A stretch of 57,750 nucleotides of DNA. Origin: Bacteroidota bacterium. Lineage in GTDB: Bacteria > Bacteroidota > Bacteroidia > Chitinophagales > Chitinophagaceae. Shown piece by piece: positions 25,260-33,763 of the stretch (position 1 is its first letter; each line of letters starts with the position of its first letter). The position numbers and the translations under genes were made by a program. The stretch lies in contig JAEZGI010000055.1 in NCBI GenBank assembly GCA_023416995.1, forward strand, positions 1 to 57,750, given 5' to 3'. The notes under the pieces were generated by a model. That model saw nothing but the letters and a program-made list of their open reading frames with translations. It searched no databases and was not told the DNA's origin.

Positions 25260-25292
25260 GCGGGTATGGAGCTTAGCCATACCCGCTTTTTA
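25260..25292 (+). terminator. Rho-independent terminator after the SDR gene
   Basis: Perfect 10-bp stem GCGGGTATGG (25260-25269) with CCATACCCGC (25277-25286), 7-nt loop, followed by TTTTTAT. It lies between two convergent genes and ends the 22553-25202 transcript. Confidence 0.9.
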
Positions 25293-25295
25293 TTA

Positions 25296-26837
25296 CTAGT
25301 AGCCAAATAGAGATTTGTTTATTGACACGTATCTCGGCAGATAAAAACTTTTATATGATTTATAACCTTTATCCCAATAACTTTTGATCTCACGCAAAGG
25401 AATCTCATTGCTCCAAACCAGCCTTTGTTCTTTTATACCTGTGCCCTTGGTAAATACTATATAATAGGAACTTTCATACTTCACAATATCAGTTATCGCA
25501 TAACCCTCCTTGAAATATTTATCTATATCTGCCTGGTTCCATCGATCATACTCATATTCTTTTATAACCTGGTCAGTATAACGCTCATTTTGAAAAACCA
25601 CGATCCATGTGCCATCTCCATGGACAATTGAGGTTACAAACATGTTTTTCTGCCTTTCTGCTGCTATGCGTTCCTCCGGGAAAACATTTGTTTTGGTAAT
25701 TGTTTCCTTCGCTCCATTCCGACCATCGGTGGCAACAAAGTTCCACTTCTCCCCACCATATGAAATGTTGGTGAGAAACTTGCCATCTTTATTAAGTCCT
25801 TTAATCTTCTCCCATGCTTTATCCGTAGCATACCGGTAATAAAACGGGCTCTGCGCCCTTGAATGACCCTTCGACATTATCACGAAATATTCCTTTTCGT
25901 GTTTATTTTGTTGAATATCCGTGTACCTGAACCCTTCATTATATTTAGCACCAAGAGCTTCAGTGAAGGTAGGATTGCGATACCAGAATTGCTCACCAAG
26001 ATTGAGACCTTTGGTGAACAGCAACAACCAGCGTCCAGGCTTTAACCGGTTTCCTGCAGGATCTATATAATACGCGTCATCTCCTGCCAGCACTTCAGCC
26101 TCGCCATTCTGAAATCCGTATACAGCAGTATATATGGGTTTAATCACCATTTTGTTATTACGATCGATAAACCCCCATTTCCCATCAATCTTAATTGCCG
26201 CTCTTCCGTTAGCAAATCCGCGTGCTTCTTCATATTGAAACGGAATTACAATCTTCCCTTTTTTATCTATATACCCATACAGCCCATCCTTACTAACACA
26301 GGCCAAGCCTTCTTCGAAAGGACGGGCATTATCGTATATGAAAGGAATGCTCACTTCGCCTTTCTCATTAAGAAAACCATACTTTTCTTTCTGGCCATCA
26401 GATTTCCTGGCATTTACCAGGCCATCGAAGTAGTAATATATATAACTGTAATCGTGAGAAACAATAGTTTTTCCTTTAGCATTCACAATTCCCCATTTGC
26501 CATTTTTTTTTGCCGGCACATAACCATCCTGAAAACCATAAAGGAAATCCTCATACTCTAATGGCAAAACAGTTCGCCCACCAGGTTCAATGAAACCAAA
26601 TGATTTTCCGTCGAGTGAAACTTCAGCGAGTCCATGGCGAAAGTCACTTGCCTTACTGAACTTTGGAGAAACCACTTCGCGGCCCTTGTCATTTATATAG
26701 CCAAACTTTCCCTGGTATCGAACGCGACGCAAGCCATCGCTGGCAGCATACTCATGATCATAAGGACTGTCGCTGGTTTGTGATAATGCTATTTGTGCAA
26801 GGAAAAGAGAGGTCAGGATAAACAGCATTCGTTTCAT
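25296..26837 (-). CDS. WG-repeat secreted protein with DUF7477-like C-terminal half
   Basis: 513 residues from the ATG at 26837; the signal peptide MKRMLFILTSLFLAQIALSQ fixes this start over an ATG 20 codons earlier. Residues about 30-260 hold about seven WG repeats (KFGYINDKGREVV, KWGIVNAKGKTIV, YGYIDKKGKIVIPF, KWGFIDRNNKMVI). The last 230 residues, rich in aromatic residues (WNFVATDGRNG, GDGTWIVVFQNE, SSYYIVFTKGTG), look like the DUF7477 region also found at the end of plant casein-kinase-like proteins. No enzyme motif is seen; a binding role at the cell surface or in the periplasm is likely. The assignment of the second half is from memory of the pattern. Confidence 0.8.
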   Translation of the reverse strand: MKRMLFILTSLFLAQIALSQTSDSPYDHEYAASDGLRRVRYQGKFGYINDKGREVVSPKFSKASDFRHGLAEVSLDGKSFGFIEPGGRTVLPLEYEDFLYGFQDGYVPAKKNGKWGIVNAKGKTIVSHDYSYIYYYFDGLVNARKSDGQKEKYGFLNEKGEVSIPFIYDNARPFEEGLACVSKDGLYGYIDKKGKIVIPFQYEEARGFANGRAAIKIDGKWGFIDRNNKMVIKPIYTAVYGFQNGEAEVLAGDDAYYIDPAGNRLKPGRWLLLFTKGLNLGEQFWYRNPTFTEALGAKYNEGFRYTDIQQNKHEKEYFVIMSKGHSRAQSPFYYRYATDKAWEKIKGLNKDGKFLTNISYGGEKWNFVATDGRNGAKETITKTNVFPEERIAAERQKNMFVTSIVHGDGTWIVVFQNERYTDQVIKEYEYDRWNQADIDKYFKEGYAITDIVKYESSYYIVFTKGTGIKEQRLVWSNEIPLREIKSYWDKGYKSYKSFYLPRYVSINKSLFGY

Positions 26838-26933
26838 GTAGTAGGGATTAAAGGGTAAACAAAACCGAAAAGTAAAAACTGTATGCTTTTTATGCAAGTT
26901 TCACCATCAGGACAAATATCATGCAATCATAAT

Positions 26934-27071
26934 ATGAACCTGGATTCCAAAATAGATCGGGAAACACCAGGTTATCATGATGCGCTACCGGAGCATAACG
27001 ACAGTTTTCAGGATTTATTTTACAGGGAAAAGATCACAAAAACGAGCTATACGTATATACATGTACGTTAG
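26934..27071 (+). CDS. Possible 45-residue hypothetical protein
   Basis: Frame MNLDSKIDRETPGYHDAL to SYTYIHVR and stop. Hydrophilic, no signal peptide, no recognised motif. The only support is position: it lies between two minus-strand genes and is followed 70 bp later by a hairpin with a T run on its strand. It may equally be chance. Confidence 0.2.
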   Translation: MNLDSKIDRETPGYHDALPEHNDSFQDLFYREKITKTSYTYIHVR

Positions 27072-27141
27072 CCACAATTAGAAAAGAAATTATAAATATA
27101 CGGTAGATGTCTGCTTGCTGTAATTACAGGCAGCGTAAAGG

Positions 27142-27174
27142 AAACCTGCCGGAAAAATTCCGGCAGGTTTTTCC
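27142..27174. terminator. Rho-independent terminator near the cupin gene
   Basis: A 13-bp perfect stem (27142-27154 with 27158-27170; left arm AAACCTGCCGGAA) and a 3-nt loop, followed on the plus strand by TT and on the minus strand by a short T-rich tail. It lies 9 bp past the end of the minus-strand cupin gene and probably terminates it. Confidence 0.75.
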
Positions 27175-27182
27175 TCACGTGA

Positions 27183-27644
27183 CTATCCGACAAAATGCAC
27201 ATTATAGCGTGTACCAATCACATGCATCATGCGCTCAATATCCGCCCTGGCAGGCGGTGCACCAGCAGGTAACTGCTGTGGCAATTCAGTGATGGGAGCG
27301 CTGAATTCTATAAAGTAATTCCATAGGTTCGCAGGTGAAATCAGGTTCAGCAATGTTGCTTTGTCGCTCAGAATCTTAAAAACATGCGGCTTGCCTTTGG
27401 GAGCGAAGACCGCCTCTCCGGGACGCAATATTGTTTCTTCACCATCTACACGCACGGACATGCTTCCTTCCAGCAGATAAAAACTTTCATCTTCATCATT
27501 GTGAACATGAAGAGGAGGTTCAGCACCTTTCGGCAACGTAAATTCGACCAGTGCCAGGCTGCCCGATGTTTGTTGTGGATTTATCAATGTGCGAAAATAG
27601 CCACCCTGGTAACTGCGATAACCATCATCCTTCATTACTTCCAT
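27183..27644 (-). CDS. Cupin domain protein
   Basis: 153 residues from the ATG at 27644 (MEVMKDDGYRSYQGG). The 47 codons of open frame before it do not look like protein. A single cupin barrel is seen: PLHVHNDEDESFYLLEGSM holds the His, His and Glu ligands of motif 1, and GEAVFAPKGKPHVFK the His of motif 2. A helical C-terminus follows. Similar small cupins are annotated as quercetin dioxygenase-like, but function is open. It is related in layout to the cupin at 37148-37600. Confidence 0.85.
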   Translation of the reverse strand: MEVMKDDGYRSYQGGYFRTLINPQQTSGSLALVEFTLPKGAEPPLHVHNDEDESFYLLEGSMSVRVDGEETILRPGEAVFAPKGKPHVFKILSDKATLLNLISPANLWNYFIEFSAPITELPQQLPAGAPPARADIERMMHVIGTRYNVHFVG

Positions 27645-27803
27645 TTTTACTTTTTTAATTGATAATAAAATGACAGGCAAGTTTCCGGCATTTTTTAATC
27701 GCAATAAAAGTGCATCGACATATGCAATCTTTAAACGCCAGATGCAGAGGCCTGGCGCATTTGTCGACGGCAGCGTCCGGATCATGAAAAGAAGTGCGGT
27801 TTT

Positions 27804-27832
27804 TCCTTAAAGATTCAACCAATCTTTAAGGA
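27804..27832. repeat. 12-bp perfect inverted repeat between divergent genes
   Basis: TCCTTAAAGATT (27804-27815) and AATCTTTAAGGA (27821-27832) with loop CAACC. T residues precede it and none follow on the plus strand, so a terminator for plus-strand transcription is unlikely. It lies between the divergent cupin and ZU5 lipoprotein genes and may be an operator or RNA structure. Confidence 0.55.
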
Positions 27833-27939
27833 CAACGTAGCTCGTCCATCCACCAACATCGTTGTTCGTCGACCTTAGTTGCGTTTGTCTGAAGGCTGTC
27901 AGATTTTTACACCTATTCATTTCACTATCTGGAAACATC

Positions 27940-29202
27940 ATGAAAAAAACAATTAAGCAATATGCTGCCATTATATTGATGGCATTGTGTGTTTGTGCGT
28001 GTAAGAAAAAAACCGGGGAGTCCGTATCCAATGGGATTGCTGTGCCTATGGAAGCTGGTACCCCTGACGGACCAGCGATCACAAAAAAGATCACAACAGC
28101 AGGGGGCACTGTTCAAACGGCCGACGGAAATTTGTTAATTGAAATCCCGGAAGGCGCGGTTACCGAAGAAACCAATATTACAATTCAACCCGTGACCCGG
28201 AAACTTGAATCAGCAACCGGTGTGGTGTACCGTCTGGGTCCTTCGAATGTTAACTTTAAAAAAGACATCAAAATCACCTTTCATTATACAGAAGATGATC
28301 TTACAGGCACCACTGAAAACGACTTATATCTTGCTTACCAGGATGCCGAAGGGATCTGGACACGGGTTGTTATGACAAGCATTGACAAAACAAACAAAAC
28401 GCTCACGGCTTCGACGCGCCATTTTAGTGACTGGACCATAGAGCGTATGTTCTATATTAAAAACGTTGACGGAAAATATCAATTGCAGGCCGGCGAAGAC
28501 ATAGGGCTTATCGCTTACATGAGTGATGCAAACGAAGAAGATAAATTACTCTCCGCAAACGTAGTTGTGCCGGCGAAAAATATCGATGGCTGGTTCGTAA
28601 ATGGACCTGGAACGATTAATAATCAAAGTCTGGAGGCAGTACGTTATGCTGCACCTGCAAGTATAATGGCTCCAACAACGGTGGCCATTGGCGTGAGAAT
28701 AAAAAACCTGGTCGACAGACGCCATCCGGACCGACCGGGAAACACAGGACTGGTAATAGTGCAATTTCCCATTCAGCTTGTTCCGGATGAGTTCTTTATA
28801 TGGGATTTTGATGGCACCAGCAATGTAGCGGTTGCTGTGGATGGAGCCCTGATCGGAACCACAACCACCCTTATAGGAACCGCCTTGACAGGTAGCATTA
28901 GTATATGGCTGAACGAAAGTAAACCGGGAACATATGAAATGGGCAGTGCTGTCACGCCCGCCAATTTCAGCGTACAGGTGTCGGTACCAGGCAGCAGCTC
29001 CGTCATTTATCTTAGTACCTACTATAACTGTAATGAACCTACACCACGGTATGGAAAAGGCAAACTAACGATAAGCAAGTTCGGCAGTATCGGAGGGTTC
29101 ATCGAAGGCGAAATATCTGCTACAGTTTACGCGCGGATATCCGAATGTCAGAACAAAAGCCGCCAGATTACTGGTCGCTTCAAAACCAGGCGAAAAGCAT
29201 AG
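27940..29202 (+). CDS. ZU5-domain lipoprotein
   Basis: 420 residues from the ATG at 27940, where MKKTIKQYAAIILMALCVCAC is a lipoprotein signal with a Cys in VCAC; the open frame before it is not protein-like. Residues about 45-170 form a ZU5-type domain (GGTVQTADGNLLIEIPEGAV, ITIQPVTRKLESATG, HFSDWTIER), a beta fold found in bacterial surface proteins and in eukaryotic ankyrins. The rest is beta-rich without known motifs. It should be anchored to the outer membrane, and no enzyme function is implied. It is convergent with the response regulator gene, 4 bp away. Confidence 0.82.
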   Translation: MKKTIKQYAAIILMALCVCACKKKTGESVSNGIAVPMEAGTPDGPAITKKITTAGGTVQTADGNLLIEIPEGAVTEETNITIQPVTRKLESATGVVYRLGPSNVNFKKDIKITFHYTEDDLTGTTENDLYLAYQDAEGIWTRVVMTSIDKTNKTLTASTRHFSDWTIERMFYIKNVDGKYQLQAGEDIGLIAYMSDANEEDKLLSANVVVPAKNIDGWFVNGPGTINNQSLEAVRYAAPASIMAPTTVAIGVRIKNLVDRRHPDRPGNTGLVIVQFPIQLVPDEFFIWDFDGTSNVAVAVDGALIGTTTTLIGTALTGSISIWLNESKPGTYEMGSAVTPANFSVQVSVPGSSSVIYLSTYYNCNEPTPRYGKGKLTISKFGSIGGFIEGEISATVYARISECQNKSRQITGRFKTRRKA

Positions 29203-29206
29203 CTTA

Positions 29207-29950
29207 CTAATTTATAGAGATACCACCTTCAGGTCCAAATTTCTCCAGGCAAATTTGCTTGTAATTGCGGCCGACAGGAACCCTTGATCCTGCAATCATT
29301 AAATGATTGGGGTGGTAACTTTCCACTTTGTTCACAGCAACTATGAATGAGCGGTGCACCCTTACAAACTGGGACAGCGGCAACAGTTTCTCTGCAACAC
29401 TGATCTTCTGTTTTGTGATATACTCTTTATCTTTTGTGACAACCTTGATATAGTCTTTCACACTTTCGATCCAATATATGTCGGCCGTATCAACTTTAAC
29501 CGAGCGGCGCTCAATGCGCAGGTAAAGAAAATGTTTTGCAGGAAGCGGCATTGAGGGTACAGGTAGAGGCGCTGTAACTTCCTTGCCATTCATTTTGAAA
29601 TAATAGATCACCTTATCGATGGCTTTTAAAAAACGCGGTAAGGCAATCGGTTTGAGCAGGTAATCAATTGCATTCAAATCAAAACCTTCCACTGCATGCT
29701 CCTGGTAGGCGGTTGTGAATATAACCATTGGCGGTTTTTTCAGACTCCTTACAAGGTCAGTACCCGCCAGACCAGGCATTTTGATATCAACGAGTAATAA
29801 ATCAACTTCCATGCTCTGGAGCACCTGGAACGCGTTGATTGCTGTCCGGCATGTTGCTAAAACTTCCAGTTCCGGAACCTGCATGGCATACTTGTTTAAT
29901 ATCTCTATCGCGTGGGGTTCATCGTCAACAATGAGTGTTCTGATTGCCAT
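29207..29950 (-). CDS. LytTR-family response regulator
   Basis: 247 residues. The receiver domain (1-120) has the acidic pair in VDDEPHA, the phospho-acceptor Asp in LLLVDIKMPGLAG and the Lys in YLLKPIALPRF. The C-terminal LytTR DNA-binding domain (about 145-240) contains VKDYIKVVTKDKEYITKQ and FVRVHRSFIVAVNKVE. It is the partner of the kinase that ends 2 bp upstream. LytTR regulators usually bind paired direct repeats at promoters of membrane or exported functions; targets here are unknown. Confidence 0.95.
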   Translation of the reverse strand: MAIRTLIVDDEPHAIEILNKYAMQVPELEVLATCRTAINAFQVLQSMEVDLLLVDIKMPGLAGTDLVRSLKKPPMVIFTTAYQEHAVEGFDLNAIDYLLKPIALPRFLKAIDKVIYYFKMNGKEVTAPLPVPSMPLPAKHFLYLRIERRSVKVDTADIYWIESVKDYIKVVTKDKEYITKQKISVAEKLLPLSQFVRVHRSFIVAVNKVESYHPNHLMIAGSRVPVGRNYKQICLEKFGPEGGISIN

Positions 29951-29952
29951 AG

Positions 29953-31035
29953 TTAATCTGGTAACCTTGCGAGGTTAATTTTTAATTCTACAATAAAACA
30001 ATCCTGTTCATCGTGCCATTGCAAAGTATGGGCACCAGGATACAATAGTTTTAAACGATGCGCCACATTATTGAGCCCGATTCGTTCGGATCTGTTATTG
30101 ACGGTACCGGAGGTCGATTCCGGTTTATTATTACTGATCTTAAAAACAAGTTCGTCGCCCACAACCTGCAATTCAATATTGATCCACGGGTTATCGACCG
30201 TTTCTGCAGCACCATGTTTGAAAGCGTTTTCAACAAGCGGCAGCATGAGCAAAGGGGCAATCTTCCAGGGAGACAGGTTTTGCTGAAAGTCGGCATTCAG
30301 ATCAAGCCGATCTTCGTACCTCAAATTTTCTATGGCTATATAATCTTTCAGAACAATTACATCTCTTTCAAGAGAAACAAAATCAGCCGAACCTTCATAA
30401 ATAACATACCGTAGTATATTAGATAGACCGAGGATCACCTCGGGTGTCTGGGGCGAATTGCTTAATGATAAGGCATAAAGGTTGTTTAACGAGTTGAACA
30501 GGAAATGCGGATGTAATTGCGCCTTAAGCGAATTAAGTTCTGCCTGCAACACAGCTTGCTTTCGTTCATGCCAAAAGGAAAATAACCTGACGGTTACTGC
30601 TATCCAGACCACCACGTTACTGCGCTCAATGGCATTAACAAAGTCACCGTTTCGTTTGAACTGTTGCCACCAGGTGCCATCAAGTTTATGCCACTGAAAG
30701 TTGCTATCCCGGGCAATGTAATAGCGATAAATATAGGGGTCAGTTACAAATATTTCTGCAATGCGGTATAGAGCCGCAACAACGAACATGATGATAAACG
30801 AAGTCAGTATAGCGGTGAAATAACGTCCCTTTAAAAAGGCCCGCAATGGAAAATGTATCAGTAGATAATAATAACCAACATGTATTGGCAGCAGCATTAG
30901 GATCACTACGGAACCCAGCCGGTAACTATCGAATGCTGTACTATAAATATAGGTCAGCAGCATATAAGCAAAAAGCCAGAACAAGATGGGTTTTGTTAAC
31001 TGGCGATATTGCAATGAGCGCTTAACCTTTTCCAT
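29953..31035 (-). CDS. LytS-type sensor histidine kinase
   Basis: 360 residues. Four membrane helices (about 18-150) are followed by the His_kinase domain with the phospho-acceptor in LHPHFLFNSLNNLYAL, typical of the LytS/YehU group, and an HATPase domain (LPLVENAFKHGA, RIGLNNVAHRLKLLYPG). It passes phosphate to the LytTR regulator encoded 2 bp downstream. No extracellular sensor domain is visible, so the signal is likely membrane-related. Confidence 0.93.
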   Translation of the reverse strand: MEKVKRSLQYRQLTKPILFWLFAYMLLTYIYSTAFDSYRLGSVVILMLLPIHVGYYYLLIHFPLRAFLKGRYFTAILTSFIIMFVVAALYRIAEIFVTDPYIYRYYIARDSNFQWHKLDGTWWQQFKRNGDFVNAIERSNVVVWIAVTVRLFSFWHERKQAVLQAELNSLKAQLHPHFLFNSLNNLYALSLSNSPQTPEVILGLSNILRYVIYEGSADFVSLERDVIVLKDYIAIENLRYEDRLDLNADFQQNLSPWKIAPLLMLPLVENAFKHGAAETVDNPWINIELQVVGDELVFKISNNKPESTSGTVNNRSERIGLNNVAHRLKLLYPGAHTLQWHDEQDCFIVELKINLARLPD

Positions 31036-31128
31036 GTTACAAACATAGAATACCGAGCTTAGAGCTGGAAAACTTTATGAATTTCTCTTGAATTGGTAGA
31101 CAGATAACCGGATTTATCGATAAAGGGG

Positions 31129-31575
31129 CTACTGGACCTCGATTTTATCGATCCAGGTCCTTGCAACCGTTGCATCGGTAAAAAAACCTTCGTTCCGCAT
31201 GGTGTAGTTTTCCGAATAATTCCTGATTTTGGTTTCATCGTGATGAACATGTGCCGCAGCAACACAGTAAATATTATCGGTTGATGAGATATTCACTTTC
31301 GTTTCGGGGAACATCCGCAGATACCCCGTATACCAGCCATGGGCAGCAAGGGTACGGGGTATCACCTCTCTGAACTGTTTATGAACTTCAAAATTAACTG
31401 CCTTGAAACCGTGCAGATCAACTAACATTTTGAATTTTGTGTCAGCCTGCAATTGCTGTAAAGTTGATTCAAGAGAATGTTGCCATTCAGTAACATCATG
31501 CTGGTCGAGCTCACCGCTTAGCTCAGTAACTAACAGTTTTTGATCAGCAAGGTAAATGGTGTTTTTTCTTTTCAT
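31129..31575 (-). CDS. SpoIIAA/STAS-like domain protein
   Basis: 148 residues from the ATG at 31575 (MKRKNTIYLADQKLL). The pattern SGELDQHDVTEWQHSLESTL, KMLVDLHGFKAVNFEVHKQFRE and the late AAHVHHDET, ATVARTWID fits the SpoIIAA-like (STAS-related) fold that occurs in Bacteroidota and Proteobacteria and is thought to bind lipids or act in signalling. No Ser for anti-sigma phosphorylation was identified. It lies 86 bp after DoxX on the same strand. Confidence 0.65.
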   Translation of the reverse strand: MKRKNTIYLADQKLLVTELSGELDQHDVTEWQHSLESTLQQLQADTKFKMLVDLHGFKAVNFEVHKQFREVIPRTLAAHGWYTGYLRMFPETKVNISSTDNIYCVAAAHVHHDETKIRNYSENYTMRNEGFFTDATVARTWIDKIEVQ

Positions 31576-31661
31576 TGAAAGAGATTTTTTGTTGTAAATC
31601 TCGGCGAAAAACTTACCAGACGATTTTAGCAAGATAAGATGTATGAAATAATAACTTTCTC

Positions 31662-32144
31662 TTAGGTTGTTGCCAGGAAGCCGGCCTGGCCAGCCGTTTG
31701 TTTCCCGATCGCAGACAATTTTGCATCAATAGAAAACCGTCCCGCGCCGCTGTATACAAGCGATAACGACATACCGATCGCAAGCAGGAAGAATTCCATC
31801 CCTTCGGTTGGCTGATTTCCAAACCAGTTCATAAAAAAGTAATTTCTGAAAGTAGTGAGTATTATCCCGGTCATGACCCCTGCTAATGCGAGGCTCCAGA
31901 ACCTTACGGCAAACCCGGCCAATAGCGCTAATGGACCAAAAAATTCTATAATTATAACAAGAAAACCGATGATCCACGGAAGACCGGCCACGTCGGTAAA
32001 GTACTGCATGGTTCCTTCGAATCCGTAACCGCCAAACCAACCAAATAATTTCTGAGCGCCATGGGGAAATAGTACAATAGCCAGGAAAAATCGTAAAAAC
32101 AATGGTGCCGTACGCAGACGCGTCGCAAAGAATAATTGTTTCAT
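31662..32144 (-). CDS. DoxX family membrane protein
   Basis: 160 residues, four membrane helices, with the DoxX signature LRFFLAIVLFPHGAQKLFGWFGG near the N-terminus and LLAGFAVRFWSLALAG in the middle. DoxX proteins have been linked to thiosulfate:quinone oxidation and to redox stress in the membrane; which applies is unknown. The upstream region 32145-32318 carries three copies of the motif CAATCAC or its complement, near a Crp/Fnr gene. Confidence 0.9.
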   Translation of the reverse strand: MKQLFFATRLRTAPLFLRFFLAIVLFPHGAQKLFGWFGGYGFEGTMQYFTDVAGLPWIIGFLVIIIEFFGPLALLAGFAVRFWSLALAGVMTGIILTTFRNYFFMNWFGNQPTEGMEFFLLAIGMSLSLVYSGAGRFSIDAKLSAIGKQTAGQAGFLATT

Positions 32145-32150
32145 TTTTTT

Positions 32151-32265
32151 GTGATTGATAGTTTATAATGATGGAAAGCCAGAGCAGTCACGGTGTGTTT
32201 CGATGCTCCGAACATTTACATGCAAAGTTTCAATCACAGAAAAGCGATCAACAATCACCTGTGAT
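32151..32265. promoter_or_regulatory. Cluster of CAATCAC/GTGATTG motifs upstream of doxX
   Basis: GTGATTG at 32151-32157 and CAATCAC at 32231-32237 and 32252-32258; the last is joined to a second half as ATCAC-CT-GTGAT (32254-32265). The half site GTGA recalls Crp-type operators (TGTGA-N6-TCACA). The gene for a Crp/Fnr regulator ends just past it. The link is inferred. Confidence 0.3.
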
Positions 32266-32318
32266 AAAAAAAATCATTAACCCAGGGTAATAAACAATGA
32301 GAAAGAAAGGCGGATGAA

Positions 32319-32897
32319 TTAGTGCCGGGCACGGCCCGAGCGTATCCTGCTTAAACTTTGTGGAGTGATACCAAGATAAGAAGCGATCTGGTGATTGGGA
32401 ACACGTTGTTCGATCTGCGGGTAGCGTTTTATAAACGCTTCGTACCGTTCCTGCGCACTTTGAGCAAGGGTTGCAGAAAGCCGTTGTATGGCAGATATAA
32501 ATGCATTTTGTATTAAGATGCGAAAATGTCGTTCAAGTTTGGGTACACGCTCATAAAGTTGTTCAAGATCATTTTTGGAAATCTGGAACACTTCGGTATC
32601 CTCCAGGCAATCAATATTGTATTTGCTTGGTGATGCCGAAAGAAAACTGTACAAATCACCAACCCACCAATCTTCAAGTCCAAACTGCACAACATGCTCA
32701 TGCCCCTTTTCGTCAATCTCATATGTTCGCGTCAGGCCCCTGGCGATAAAGGTTTCATGTCGGGTCGGTTCTCCTTCCTGCAAAATGAACTGGCGTTTTT
32801 TATACTTACGATAAACGAACAAAGACGATACGACGTCTGATTCTTCTGAAGTTAATTGAACATATTTATTGAGATTGGCAATTAATAACTTCAACAT
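32319..32897 (-). CDS. Crp/Fnr-family transcriptional regulator
   Basis: 192 residues, a second member of the type at 22553-23131. The beta-roll sensor (RKYKKRQFILQEGEPTRHETF, GHEHVVQFGLEDWWVGDLYSF) is followed by a C-terminal helix-turn-helix (VPNHQIASYLGITPQSLSRIR). The Crp cAMP-binding signature is absent. The protein ends at SGRARH, somewhat shorter past the recognition helix than usual, but the helix itself is intact. It is upstream of DoxX and the SpoIIAA-like gene on the same strand and may control them. Confidence 0.9.
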   Translation of the reverse strand: MLKLLIANLNKYVQLTSEESDVVSSLFVYRKYKKRQFILQEGEPTRHETFIARGLTRTYEIDEKGHEHVVQFGLEDWWVGDLYSFLSASPSKYNIDCLEDTEVFQISKNDLEQLYERVPKLERHFRILIQNAFISAIQRLSATLAQSAQERYEAFIKRYPQIEQRVPNHQIASYLGITPQSLSRIRSGRARH

Positions 32898-32910
32898 ATT
32901 TATCTGATAT

Positions 32911-33537
32911 CTAGGGTACTATTTTAATGGTCAACTGTAAAGTTGCTTTATCCCCATTTGGTACATTGGCAATATAATCACCTATCTTAAATAAACCCTT
33001 TCTTCCCTCTTTGTCGGTAAAGGCAAAGACCCTGCCTACTGCCGCATCGGTGACACGATTAGTCACATCAGCAGATCCATATAAAGTAAAAGTCTTTTCA
33101 GCAAAAAGTTTATCAACATCATCCTGGGTTTTCAGCGCATCAAACTGCGCAATGGTAACATCGTTCGCTTTTTCGACATTAGCAAGCTGTGAATTGGTGA
33201 TCGTTGAAAAAGATTGCACATAACCTGTACGAGTTGACATCGATGTAACATTCTCAAAAAAACGACATGATGAGCAACCGCCACCATGATAGTTATAAGC
33301 GAAGTCAACCTTACTTGAAGCTGCTTCAGCTTCCGACTTCGTAAAAGCAACACCTTCGTACAGGTTAATAAAACAACGGTTAGTGACAGACTGGACACCA
33401 CCGGGGGCGATAATACTTTCAACCTGCAGGTTGTGCATTAGCAAATCGGGAGACTTGTCATCGTTCTTTTTGCTGCATGCCAGCAAAGTCATCAAAGAAA
33501 CCAGGGCAAGTGCTGCAGCGATTGTAATGCTCTTCAT
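32911..33537 (-). CDS. Lipoprotein of unknown function with a CxxC-like cluster
   Basis: 208 residues from the ATG at 33537, where MKSITIAAALALVSLMTLLAC is a lipoprotein signal with Cys21. The mature part includes NRCFINLYEG and YHGGGCSSCRFFENVTS, so three cysteines lie close together and could bind a metal or form a disulfide. The remainder is alpha/beta without recognised motifs (TNRVTDAAVGRVFAFTDKEG). I do not recognise the family. It lies 13 bp upstream of the Crp/Fnr start, so they may share a transcript. Confidence 0.65.
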   Translation of the reverse strand: MKSITIAAALALVSLMTLLACSKKNDDKSPDLLMHNLQVESIIAPGGVQSVTNRCFINLYEGVAFTKSEAEAASSKVDFAYNYHGGGCSSCRFFENVTSMSTRTGYVQSFSTITNSQLANVEKANDVTIAQFDALKTQDDVDKLFAEKTFTLYGSADVTNRVTDAAVGRVFAFTDKEGRKGLFKIGDYIANVPNGDKATLQLTIKIVP

Positions 33538-33669
33538 AATTATAAATTTAACGCAAACTACAATTTGCGGCAGCATTGACAATGCCATTTTAGTGGTACC
33601 CGGGCGATAAAGCCAAAGGAAGCCTAAATACTTTACTATATAAAAATCAATTAGTTCACCTGACCTTGT

Positions 33670-33686
33670 TTCCTGGAAGCCAGGAA
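33670..33686. repeat. 7-bp inverted repeat upstream of the PAS kinase gene
   Basis: TTCCTGG-AAG-CCAGGAA, about 80 bp before the start at 33764, in the divergent gap with the lipoprotein gene. It could be an operator. Confidence 0.3.
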
Positions 33687-33763
33687 TGCAAATAAGCGGT
33701 GATCTGGCTTCACATTAAAGATGCGTGCGCACCATTTCCGGGTCAGGATTATCCTTAACTTCA

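Larger units (their letters stand above)
26838..27182. other. Intergenic region with a possible very small gene and a terminator
   Basis: 345 bp. It contains an open frame at 26934-27071 on the plus strand (45 residues, polar, beginning MNLDSKIDRETPGYHDAL) without known relatives, and the hairpin at 27142-27174. If the frame is real, that hairpin would be its terminator. No promoter could be assigned. Confidence 0.3.
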
